Positions 1 through 10,274 of a stretch of 64,000 nt of DNA are shown piece by piece. A program made the position numbers and the translations under genes. Source of the DNA: Coptis chinensis (Eukaryota > Streptophyta > Magnoliopsida > Ranunculales > Ranunculaceae); contig CM027378.1 in the NCBI GenBank assembly GCA_015680905.1, positions 40,025,001 to 40,089,000 on the forward strand, read 5' to 3'. Position 1 is the stretch's first letter. Every line of letters begins with the position of its first letter. The notes below the pieces were generated by a model. It saw nothing but the letters and a program-made list of their open reading frames with translations. It made no database searches and had not been told where the DNA came from.

Positions 1-1507
1 GAAAAGGGTTTCTCTACTGTGGGATTTTCCTGGGCGACAACTATAGGAGGTAATGGCAACTGAGATACTTCATGTGGTTGGTTTACGGAGGAAGAACTAT
101 GTCTAGGGTATAACTTATGCAGTTGTTTATCGTATTTCCGACGATGATATGTATGTTCTAATTCCTTATTAGTACCAGACCGTAGTCTCATGCAAACACA
201 AATTTTAATTCTATGCTCATAAGGAACGAATTATGACATGAGGATTAGTAATTACTGAAGGAGGAAGGTGAACCACGTCCTCCTGAGCTGTTGCTAACGT
301 GAGTAGGGAAGCTAGGATAACGTGTGAATATTCCAGCAGCCAGGTCATATGAGAGAATTGAGGGAGGTTGTCCGTGCTAGCACGTTCCTTAATTAGATAA
401 CCTTAATCTTTCAAGTTTGCCAGACACTGATGGAATAGAAGGATGATTGATGATGGTATATTATGCGATTATTATATTATTTTATTATTAGGATTTTATT
501 TTTTATTTTTTTTAAGTTTAGGTAATTAATGTATTATGGAGAAGGGGGAAAAACACAGGTAATATATTCGAACAACTGTATATGTAGCCTAAACATGTTT
601 TTAGATTAAGAAACATGCAAATAAAGATAAAAAATGCCAAAATAGATGACTAATCATGCAATTAATATTCTAATCATGCAATATTCTAATCATGCTAGTT
701 ATACACAGGAAGGCTACACATGCAACCCTATATTACTCATACGTGATTAGAAACACGTCCTACGCATGCAATAATATATAGCTACGCATACATAAAGTAT
801 AACCTTCACGTACAACTAGATGCGAGGTCAAGGAATATCGAGAATGAACCCATGCAAAGTAATGCCACGTATGTGAATGGATGTAACATACATATACAAA
901 AATAATCTAAGTAGGCGGGTTGAAATCATGCAGACATCCAAATATATTAGAATCATATTAACCGTATTAACGTCAATATGCAATGATGAACCACACATAC
1001 TCAGGAAAAATTCTATACATGCAAAGAGTTCTCATGCCAACATATAAATACACGATGGAAAACAGGTTATAGCAATCAACCAAACAATTTCCTCGACAAA
1101 GTTTGACGAGGAGTGTAAGAATGTGTAACCTGGAGCTTCCCGCAACTCCACCTATTAGAATTAAGTGACCAAATTAACTCCTGAACTTGTGAATGTACTG
1201 GAAGTCAGTTAAATAGGTCCAAAGAGTCCAAAACAATACAAAGAATAGAACTGATTTGGGCCTGAAAAATAGAGTGTTGATACTCCATAGCAGTTTTGCT
1301 CGCAACCCGTCAAAGTCTCGTCCGAGACTATGAGATAAGTTTAGTAGTTCAACTTCTTACAGCGTTCTTAGAATGTCCTAAGGATGATAATTCTAATCTG
1401 GTTCGCAGGTACCTGTAAGAAGAAAAATAAAAGTCAGTACGAGTAGTTAAGAAAAATGTTAAATTTGCAAAATAAATGAAAAATCGAAAAAAGGAGAGGG
1501 TAGGAGA

Positions 1508-1521
1508 GGGGGGGGGGGGGG
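1508..1521. repeat. Homopolymer G run
   Basis: Fourteen consecutive G residues preceded by purine-rich sequence. Its true length is uncertain in any assembly, and a G-rich purine block is also how degenerate polypurine tracts look, but no LTR start follows. Confidence 0.8.
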
Positions 1522-1852
1522 TTATCTAGTGATGTATTCCAATTGTTATATTAAATGCCCACAGTCCTTAGGCGTGCAACGGCTTCATTTGAGAATCAGT
1601 TGTTTTAGGTTTGTTCTTTCGAGTCCAAAGTCCGTAAAACGTCCAACTAGTCAAGTTACCTTACTCACGTGGGTTGGTAGCATAGATCGAGTAAGGGATC
1701 GTCCAAACCTTAGTACTAGACAAAGTTTACAACTTAATTTATAGCTTCAAGGGAATTAGTGAGTAGGATTTTACGTTATTTCTTATGTTGCTCAATTAAA
1801 ACTTGGAATGAAAGTTAACGTAAAATTACAAAGATTGATTTCTTGGTAAACT

Positions 1853-1873
1853 AGAGAGAGAGAGAGAGAGAGA
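1853..1873. repeat. (AG)n microsatellite
   Basis: About ten AG units in a row, directly visible. No gene is adjacent. Confidence 0.9.
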
Positions 1874-3228
1874 TACAGGAAGAGGGTTAATCATAATCAT
1901 GCAAGGTCAGTTACAAATTTAAAGAGTACCTTATCACTACAACTCTAATCCATCATGAGTTCATAGACAACCCCGAAACAGCGTTGAATATTGATCCCTG
2001 GTAAGATGTACTCATCTCTGAGTTCATCTCACTAGTATGAGGAGTTGAATTAACATTCCATCTTTAGAATATCACTTCAACTCCTAGTTTAATTATACAC
2101 CAACTGGGCAAACTAGAGGGCTAACGGCTACCATAGGATCTCATATGACACTTAACCTAGTGTTAACTGGGTCTCACACGAGACTAATCTAGAGTATCAG
2201 CACTCCAAACTTGATCAGACTCAGTCATTTTGGGACCGGATGTATAATCAAAACCTATTTTTCTAAGTAGTGATTTTGGACTACTAAAATGCAGCCTGAT
2301 CCTCACATGAGCATCATTAACCCTCCCCTTGGGAGGGTTTTAGCTCATGGTCCTTTGATAGATTTTATGCCTTACATGTATGAAATGAAAAAGTAAGAAG
2401 AAGCTAAGGAAGAATTGGAAATTTAACTTTAAGAAAATAGATTTTATTAGAAGTTCAAGACCTCCTGTATCAACCTAACACAAAAGCTTCAAATGGGAGA
2501 AAATACCATGCATGAAAAGTAAACAACGAAAATGGAAAGCAAGAATGAAAAAATGGAATGCACCTTTCTCCAACATCCCAAAAGATATACCCCCCCTCTC
2601 TCACGTGCAGCCTTCTCACATTTATTACAAGTTTGTCTTTTTCTTTTCAAATCATCCAAACTTTTTTCACACCTTTTCTAATCAAAAGTCTAGTAATGCA
2701 TTTAATTTTTTGTCTTATCTTGTTTTGCAAGGTGTCCAAGAGTGCCCATAACTTGCCACTTGTCCATGTAAGATGACTCATCACTTCTTATGGGCCCACA
2801 GAGTGGATCCACTTGTTGTGTCCAGTGGCGGCCGGAGATATTAGCATTTTTACAACTTTCTGTCTCTGCGTAGAGCTAGTCTCCCCGGTCATATTGGCAG
2901 TTCACTTGCCGAAATTGAAGACCAGGTTTGAAATATGTGGGCTTCAGAAGTTTGTTACATCTTTGCACATGGTCCCGTTCTTAACTGGTTTTGTCCTGTT
3001 GAAATCTTCAGCTCTAGTCAGGCTTTGTTGGGCCTCACTGGGGCTGAGTGGGAAGACTTCAAGTATGCATAATATTCTCATGTTTTGATGCAGGTTTTAT
3101 CATCATATTCATGTTAACTGCGAAAACCTACAAAAGTACAAAAATATAATTATTTCATGATTATTAAACACATAATTACCCAAAATGTTATGTCTCTACG
3201 GGGTTTAATATTACAGTTTTGGGTGCAT

Positions 3229-3761
3229 ATCAGAAGACTTTTGAAGAAACATTGGACAAGAGTGGATTCATTGAGCTTATGGTGAGGACATGAATGGATC
3301 AGATCAGAGAATCTATTTCATGCTTCGGAGAATGTCTCACTCGGACTCTGTCTGAAGAATTGTATCTTGCTTACTATTTCCACTATTTTTTTTGGTGGAA
3401 AGTATTTCTTTATGAAGGAGAACACTACCTTTTCCCATGTGTCGAACAAATCGGGCTTCTGTGTTAGAAGCCATGCGTGGCTCTTGCCAGCTAGAGTGAA
3501 GGGAAACACACTCAATTTGACTTGAACATCATAAGTGCCCAGATGATTGAATGTACTGTAGACCTCATGTATCCGATGTAGGTGTTCATATAGTAACTCA
3601 TGTTCGAGATCGTGTAAGATAGGTAATAGATTGAACATGTTAGGTGGGATGTGAAAATCACTATTGAGCTGTGTGAGTGGTATACAAGATGGAGGTCCAT
3701 CTTGTAACGGTGTGTAGAAACTAGAGAGAGGCTCTTCAGCTTGGACTACTTCATCCGCCAT
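3229..3761 (-). pseudogene. Athila-like gag fragment
   Basis: The minus-strand frame opens with MADEVV and runs 147 residues to a TGA at 3318. The same frame then continues with NRFSDLIHSCPHHK and a CFFKSL block. The order of motifs (PPNMFNLLP, LSVFPFTLAGKSHAWL, then a PHH block) matches the Retrotrans_gag core of plant Ty3/gypsy Athila-type elements and the second gag in this window (near 44.3 kb: PPNIFNLLPVFHG, RVFPFTLADK). Gag forms the particle that packages element RNA. The TGA falls where a Trp is expected (TGG to TGA). Downstream gag, zinc knuckle and protease are not visible, so this is a 5' remnant belonging to the element of LTR H. Confidence 0.8.
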
Positions 3762-5590
3762 CCTAATAGTTGGGGGATGAAAAATAGGAGAATGTCAAGA
3801 CCGACAGGCTCTCCTACGTGGGTAAGTTTTAAATACGCTAAGCTTTGTATAGCCTGAGCATAGTCTCATGCACGATTGCGAGACTATTTTAGAATCTATT
3901 TACATGCGCACACAAATGTGTTGGATGCTCAAACAACAAAATTTGTTTGTAGCTTTGAAGTTTTTGAAAAGTTTGCATGCAATGTCTATAGATTAGATAC
4001 TATGCCCTATTTGAATGTAACAGTAGACACAAAACTGGGTTTTGGGAACTACACGCATCGAGGGAGAAGATCGCTACTTCACTAGATGGTGTGTCACCAA
4101 GAATCTCACCAACGGTATTTTTGAATGAGGGGAGTGAGGAAGGTGGTTGGTCTACTGGAATCTGGTAGTTTACTACTCTCTTTGTTCGTGTTAGATGTTT
4201 GTCCTGATAGATGTGACTAAATTGGCTCTACTTGGTTGATTTTATCTTTTTAATTTGGTCTATGTAACGAACATTTCACACAACGTCCGCTCTAAAGTGG
4301 GTCTTAATCCCACTTTTTGTTCTTTTATGGCTCGGGTTTAGCCTTAGCGTTAAATGTAAAGACGAGACTGAAATGTAAATCACACAATCATCCAAGCATG
4401 CTTATTAATACGCAAGTATCCTCTTACACTTTGTAGTGAGGAGGTTTAAAAATTACCGCCCAAGGTGTGTGTACACGACCCTTGGGGTGAAGGCGACGTG
4501 GTGGGGTTGACGAAGTGTTTGGTATCTTGCGTGTCAACCCACCATTCGAGCTTTTTCTTACGGTTACAAATTTAATCTAACTAAGACCCACAAGTCGGGT
4601 AGAAATGTTAGAAAAGCCAATAAATTACAATTGATTGCCTTCGTGGACCTAAAACAACTTTGCCTTCGTGGGCTTAAACTATAAAGCGGTAAATGCGAAA
4701 ATTAACTACGTTTAACTTAATTAAACAAAATACTTAAAAGTTTGGAAAGTGTTCATCAAAGATTGGAACTTCAAACCCCAACTTGGGTTGTGATGCGCGC
4801 GTGTGGTACTACTCTTTCGTGCCACGCACATCCAACCAGTCCAAGTTGGTTGAATCCCCAACTCTTGGTAAGTAAACTTAAACCAAAAGACTAAACTTCC
4901 AAAGCTTAAACTATTTTGTGTTTAACCTAATTAATTTTTTTGTGTTTTGTTTTGAATTACTTATATGATATTATCTTAATCTAAATATCCATAAACAACA
5001 ATTAATGAAAACTAAACCTAAACATGCTACTAAACTAAATTTTTAATTTTTAATCTTGCTGATGTCTTACTAATTCATTTTAGTTAATAAAAAAAATTAA
5101 TTTTTAAAATGCATTTTTAATTGAATTTTTTATTTTTTTAAAACTCAAAAGCTTGTAAATCTATCTATTTTTTACCTACTAACAGTTAAATTAAAAAAAC
5201 TATGAAATATTAAAGTGGAATTACATATAAAGATTCTGAGCCAACATAATCTTCAACTGGAAAAAATGAGGTGCGGCACGGGTTAGGTAAGGCGCGGTCG
5301 TCGCATGTCATTCGCGTCCAATGGAAAACGGTTCGCGGGTGCAAGTATGGCAGGCGCAGGCACGTGTCCTTTTTCTCCGTTTGCACTCTGTTTTCTACAG
5401 CAAGTTCCGATGGGTCTCCTCATGCTACTGTCGGGCTCCATTTGCATAGAAAAGTACTAGAAACACACAGAAACAAAACATTAGTAGCAAAAATTATAAA
5501 AAAAAAAAACTAAAAAAAATCGAAATGGAGATTGAGAAGAAGGGTTCAATGGTTGATGATTTTCTCCATCTTCCTCTTCCCATAAGAATC
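3762..5590 (-). other. Leader of the minus-strand Athila-like element
   Basis: This stretch lies between the primer site (5591-5606) and the gag start, so it is the 5' untranslated leader of the minus-strand element. It holds no convincing frame. It is AT-rich with a GC-richer patch at 5265-5420. A leader of about 1.8 kb is long and may contain further insertions. Confidence 0.5.
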
Positions 5591-5606
5591 CATGACGGCG
5601 GCGCCA
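5591..5606 (-). other. Primer binding site (tRNA-Asp type)
   Basis: On the minus strand the sequence reads TGGCGCCGCCGTCATG. It follows the LTR end after two bases and begins with TGGCGCC, the complement of the 3' end of plant tRNA-Asp used by Athila/Tat-type Ty3 elements. Only the first eight or so bases match the canonical site. Confidence 0.7.
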
Positions 5607-5608
5607 TT

Positions 5609-6226
5609 TGAAAAAGAAGTTTTGGTAGTGGTTAGAAGGGTGTTGAAGCTTATCTTAGACTTTTTGTTTAGAGGAAGGTTTGTGATGGATAAAACACTAA
5701 CTTTTATAACTCTTCTCTCCTAAAGAACATGAAAATGGAAAATAAGGAAATAACAATTTAATTTAAAAACATTTAACCTACTCCTAATGACCAAAGATTA
5801 GATCTAGGGTAATGGTTTCTCTTTACAACTTTGGTTTATATAGTACACCTTTTACAATTATACCTTTCCTTCTAGAAATAACTTATGGGCCCTTGACCTA
5901 AGCCCACATAAGAGAAGTCTTGATTTTTGCTTTAGGTCCCTGGGCTTGTAGCTTTCAATCTTGAGTCCTTAAGTCTTTGACTTTGACAGTTGACTTGACT
6001 TTTGACTTTGACTTTCCGACAACTTTGCACCGAAGCTAGAATCTTCCCAAGCAGCGTAAATAGCCATCCTTTTTGTGCTAAACTGCACGTATTAGGAATA
6101 TGCGTCCTAAATGGCATGTATCCTGCAAACAGTAGCAAAAGCTATAAGTTGACTGTTCATTAAGCACAAGAAGGACATATATAAAGCATTGTAAAGGTAA
6201 TAAAACCCACATTTAGGGACTGATCA
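5609..6226 (-). repeat. LTR H (5' LTR of minus-strand Athila-like element)
   Basis: Read on the minus strand it starts TGATCAGTCCC and ends at the CA two bases before the primer site. The first part matches LTR G at 10274 downwards (a shared stretch around AAAGCTATAAG and the TTGACTTTTGAC run). Length is about 618 bp. The LTR abuts plus-oriented 3' internal sequence at 6227, so this element apparently inserted into an older plus-strand one. The partner LTR lies outside the window or is lost. Confidence 0.7.
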
Positions 6227-7438
6227 ATGACGCAAAGGAGAAGTATAATCTGAGTAAAGAAATCACACATCCACTTGCTTGATCACCATACCATATCCTA
6301 AGTGAAAATTTAGGCCCTATTTGGATAGATATAACTAAAAATTTATACCTATAAATAATTATCCGCTAGTCACCCCACTGAGCCTTTCATTTAGCCTTTT
6401 TTGCAACCACGAATCCTTTACCCATCTTTAAAACCAATAAAAATACAAATATGCCTACCCATCTTGAATGAGTCTGAGAAATAGGATGAGTAAGGAAAAT
6501 AAAGAGAAAGACTTGTGGAAACCAAAAATTTAGTTAGTTGCTTCAAAAAAGAAAAATAAAAGAAATTTCCATCCAAAGAAATGAAAAGAAAAGAAAAGAA
6601 AAATATAAATATAAATAAAATAAAAACTCTAAAAAAATAGAATAAAATGAGTCAAAAAGCCAAAATAAAAAGGCTAAGGATGGAAACTAAGTATAGAAGC
6701 TAAGTAAGAACAAGGTTCTCTCTAGTTACATGTAAATGAAGACTCTATTATCTCAGACTTGTTTTTTTGAATATGCATTATGTTTCTTCTTAAACCATCA
6801 CCTCAGCCCTGTATCACCTAATAAAGACATCTAACTCAATTAGGATTAATTTGGTGTGATAGTAAGTAGTAGATGTGATTGATCGACCTCGGCTCCTTTG
6901 GACGTCATTGAGATTGTGAGGAAACGTGTGCCCACTGCACACTGGAGTGAGCAAAACTTGAGTGGAAAAATCAAAGTATTTTTGTCTTGCCAAATTGTGA
7001 GGACCTACTTAAGGACATTATTTTAAAAGTTTCAGAAACGAACGTGCCATTACATTTCATAACATAGTTTATATCATGTATATGTATCTTTAGATGATTT
7101 GATTATTATGTGTGTATTAGATTAGGTTTCAAAAGCATTGTTCTTATTATAAAATTGTTATTAAGATGTATAGATATCTGAGATTAATTAGGAAATTTTA
7201 CTTTTATCTCTTAGTCATTGTAGTATAAATTAAGTTTGTGAGTATCTTCTTTGGAAAACTCTTAAGAGGCTATAACTCGTCCACTAGGGAATTCCTAGTG
7301 GTTTAAGGTCTTATTGCATATGGTCAATACAATCGCACTCTGCGAAATGAGATTAGTTAGGACCCCATTTTTGGCCATTTATTTGTTTTTATTTCCATCT
7401 TTGCTTGAGGATAAGCAAAATGTTGTTTGGAGGTGGTG
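6227..7438 (+). mobile_element. 3' internal (non-coding) end of a plus-strand Athila-like element
   Basis: It aligns by eye with 51890-53111 of the large downstream element: shared blocks include CCGCTAGTCACCCC, the CTCAATTAGGA block and the AACTCGTCCACTAGGGAAT block. It ends in a stem-loop (7400-7419) and a purine tract (7429-7438) directly before the LTR start. Non-coding; the 5' part of the element has been replaced by LTR H. Confidence 0.75.
7400..7438 (+). promoter_or_regulatory. Stem-loop plus polypurine tract before LTR F
   Basis: TTTGCTTG-AGGA-TAAGCAAA forms an 8-bp stem (one G-U pair) with an AGGA loop at 7400-7419. GGAGGTGGTG at 7429-7438 follows and directly precedes the LTR start TGATAAG. 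The purine tract is the expected primer for plus-strand synthesis; the role of the stem-loop is unknown. Confidence 0.65.
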
Positions 7439-7742
7439 TGATAAGCAAATAAAAATGTAGTTTAAACCCCTTAATTAATAGCATTCTACTTAGGCCAATT
7501 ATGTTTATAATAAATGAGAGTTAGTACTATTTACATGTTTTTGTGCATTTCAGAACTTGAAGTTGATTAGGTGACTAAAGGCACCACTTTTGCATGGAAA
7601 ACTAAAGCTTTAGATAGTGGTGAGTATACTTCAAAAAGTTTGTTTAAGAGTGAGGTTCATCCTTAATTCTTTAGAGTTTGAGTGAGGGAGATGTGAAGAA
7701 GAAAAGTAGACTCTTGTATGGATTGGAATGGTTTTAAGCTAA
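7439..7742 (+). repeat. LTR F, truncated
   Basis: It begins TGATAAGCAAAT and follows LTRs A, C and D in order (AACCCCTTAAT, GCCAATTATGT, TGCATTTCAG) at clearly lower identity, so it is an older relative. It stops where LTR G begins at about 7743, which suggests that the G element inserted into it. Confidence 0.65.
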
Positions 7743-7789
7743 TGAAAACTTGAAAGTTTTAATTGTTGTATTGAAATGACTTGAAAACA

Positions 7790-7925
7790 TGAAAGTAAAG
7801 ATTGATTAAAACTTGAAACAAGAACAAGTAAATAATATTGAAGATTGAAACTTGAAACTTGAAACAAGAACAAGTAAATAAGATTGAAATTAGAACAAGT
7901 AAATAACAAGTTGATTGAAATAAAA
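7790..7925. repeat. Short tandem repeats inside LTR G
   Basis: Repeated blocks of ATTGAAACTTGAAAC and GAACAAGTAAATAA occur three times with small differences. They account for most of the length difference between LTR G and LTR H. Confidence 0.6.
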
Positions 7926-7998
7926 TAAAGCAACAAGAAAGTAAAAATATGAATTGAAAAACTAGACAAGAAATTAAACAAACTAAATGGTTTAGATC

Positions 7999-8012
7999 CT
8001 AAGACAATGGAT
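7999..8012. other. Target-site duplication, left copy (LINE)
   Basis: CTAAGACAATGGAT here is repeated exactly at 9811-9824. It flanks the minus-strand LINE: poly(T) on this side (the poly(A) tail on the minus strand) and the truncated 5' end on the other. Confidence 0.9.
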
Positions 8013-9810
8013 TTTTTTTTTTTTTTTTTTGGAAAAAGCTAGGGGTTAAGGGTACCCCAACCTTTATTTGATCATGATCTCAATTACAACCTACCCTCTT
8101 CATCCTCTTTGACCAAAACATGTAACCTTTGGTCTAAAGGGGGAATGAAATATAAAACACTTTCATCTTTAGAATTGCTAAGCTTAGATAAATAATTTGC
8201 AGCCTGGTTCCCTTCTCTGTAAACATGTTCAAAGTCCACTAATTCAAACTCTGTAATAATACGCCTGATCTGTGCTATGATATTCCTCTCAGTCCAAGGT
8301 GGCTCCTCCTTCAAGTTCAGTATTCGCACAAACCGCATAGAATCAGATTGTACATGTAGTCTCTTTATTCCCATCTGGGCAGCTCCTTGCAGGCCTTTTA
8401 TGACTCCTAGCAGTTCCTGACGAAGCACTGAGGGAGATTTTGACGTTCCAGTAAACCCAAAGAGGACCTTACCATCTTGGTTTCTCATTAACCCACCATA
8501 CCCTGCCTTACCGAGCTTCAACAAACCATCTGTGTTCAGCACAGGTACTTGATCATTCGGCTTTGACCAGCACACCCAATGTTCCTCATCTTGCTTATAG
8601 TTACCTTCGATTCCTAGCCTTTGTAGCAATACCCGCAACTTATGGCTCTCCTTAACGGACTGCAGTGTTTTTCCAAGATACACTTTCATTTCGTTTAGGA
8701 TCAGCATACTCAAGATACTTGGTAGTCTTTTCCTACCTTTCTTTATTCTCCAGTTCTGCTCATTCCATATTGCATGGACTGTTGCACAAGTGATGGCCCT
8801 CAGAATTTCATTTTGCATCGAGTTCACTCTGCATAATCTCATTAAGAAGTACCACTCATCATGTGATTGCTTCACCTGCCCAGATAGGCCCATAGCTAGC
8901 TTGATCCTCGCCCAAACTTGTGTTGAGTACGCACAATCAAAAAAAAGATGTGAAGAACATTCCACGTGACCAGTACACAGACAACAAGTGGATTCATATA
9001 TGACTTTCTTAAACATAAGTCTATTTTGGGTGGGCAAAGATCCAGAGAAGAGCTGCCAAACAGTAAAAGAGTGTTTGGGCACCGATAACTTACCTCAAAC
9101 TAGCTTGAACCATTTTACTTTTCCTCGAATTTTCTTAAGAGAGAGATACGCCGATGCAAGGGAGAAGCGACCAGTACTAGTTGGTGTCCAGATGACTCTA
9201 TCCTCTGTCAAGTAACTGTTTAACTCCGTTTCCATGATCCACTTTTTTAGTTCGCAGCTCGATAATTGGCAAATAACATTTGACCAACTCCCATTTTCGA
9301 TTATCGATCCAACACAGGCATCATCAGGAATAGAAGTCGCTAGCAGTTCTCTAGCTTGTGCGTTGAAGAATAAAGGACCAGAACACCACGGATCATGCCA
9401 GAAGCTCATTTTCCACCCATTTGCAATACTGTATCTCACATTTTTCCAAGTAGCCTCCCTATGTCTGAGGATACCTCTCCACTCCCAAGAACAGTCCTTG
9501 GGTTCCTTCATAGTCTAGAAATTTCCACCCTTTATTTGATGCTCCCATGTCCATTTCACCCATAAGCAATCATATTTCTGATCAATCTTGACAACAAGCC
9601 CATAGTGCGCTGCTTTATTCCAAGTTCTAGGATCTAGCAGCCCAAGCCCACCTTGGTTTTTAGCCACTCATAGAGTTTCGTGACTCGCATGATGCATCGT
9701 TCTCACCATAGAAGGTCCAGCCCATATGAACCTGTTGCATAGCTTTGCCACCTTATCCAGCACAGTTTTCGGTTAAACAAAAGTTTTCGCCCAATAAGTT
9801 TGGAAGGAGG
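8013..9810 (-). mobile_element. 5'-truncated L1-type LINE
   Basis: A minus-strand insertion ending in a run of about 18 A (T on plus, 8013-8030), flanked by an exact 14-bp target duplication. It keeps only the C-terminal part of the reverse-transcriptase ORF. This is the usual product of target-primed reverse transcription stopping early. It interrupts LTR G, so it is younger than that LTR. Confidence 0.9.
8084..9780 (-). pseudogene. LINE ORF2 C-terminus: zf-RVT and RNase H domains
   Basis: Reading on the minus strand from about 9780: a degenerate GGLGLLDPRTWNKA motif (end of RT), then PKDCSWEWRGIL, then ENGSWSNVI and DRVIWTPTSTGRFSLASAY (linker), then the zf-RVT zinc-binding block CCLCTGHVECSSHLFFDC, then an RNase H domain with the acidic residues in LNTDG, RQELLG and VQSDS, and finally REGNQAANYLSKL. 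Stops lie at 9514 and 9095 in an otherwise continuous frame, plus a frame break near 9660. Normally this ORF copies LINE RNA at a nicked target. Here it lacks endonuclease and most of RT and is inert. Confidence 0.88.
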
Positions 9811-9824
9811 CTAAGACAATGGAT
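9811..9824. other. Target-site duplication, right copy (LINE)
   Basis: Exact repeat of the 14 bases at 7999-8012. Marks the truncated 5' end of the LINE. Confidence 0.9.
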
Positions 9825-10274
9825 GGTTTCTCTCTCCCTTGCTTTTAGCTTTTATACCCCTACGTTTGCCTTTTACAGATTTTCCCTTCTCCATTACAAA
9901 TTGGACACCTCACACTTCACTTTTGCTTTTGCTTTTTGGTTTCTTCTTGACCAAGGTAGGTTTAGGGAGAAAGTCATCATATTTTGAGATAAGGGCCTCC
10001 ATCTCTGATTTTCTGATTTTTGAGCTTTGACTTTTGACTTTGACCGGTTAAATTTGACTTTTTCAGAACTTTTCCATAGCAGCTACTAGTCTTCATAATA
10101 AGTATGATTTAGGCTCCTTTTGGTACTAAGACACAACTTTTATGATAAGTGGTCTGAAATACTCCTTAACTTGAAAAAGGCAATAAAAGCTATAAGCTGT
10201 CTTTTTGTTAAGCGTAAGAGGGACTGTAAAGCAGCAATATACGGATAATAAAACGTACATTTGGGAGTTGATCA

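Larger units (their letters stand above)
1..3228. other. Unclassified AT-rich repeat-like DNA, no gene
   Basis: No open frame here resembles a known protein; the short frames are chance. Visible structure is a 14-G run at 1508-1521, an AG microsatellite at 1853-1873 and a nested hairpin near 2305-2349. The stretch lies beyond the 3' side of the minus-strand gag fragment that follows, so it may be further decayed retroelement body, but I cannot show this. Confidence 0.4.
7743..10274 (-). repeat. LTR G (3' LTR of a minus-strand element), split by a LINE
   Basis: On the minus strand it begins TGATCAACTCCC at 10274 and ends near 7743, where TGAAAAC mirrors the end of LTR H. Removing the LINE and one target copy leaves about 720 bp, against 618 bp for H. 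The excess lies in an internal tandem repeat (7790-7925). Internal sequence in minus orientation follows to the right. Confidence 0.65.
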
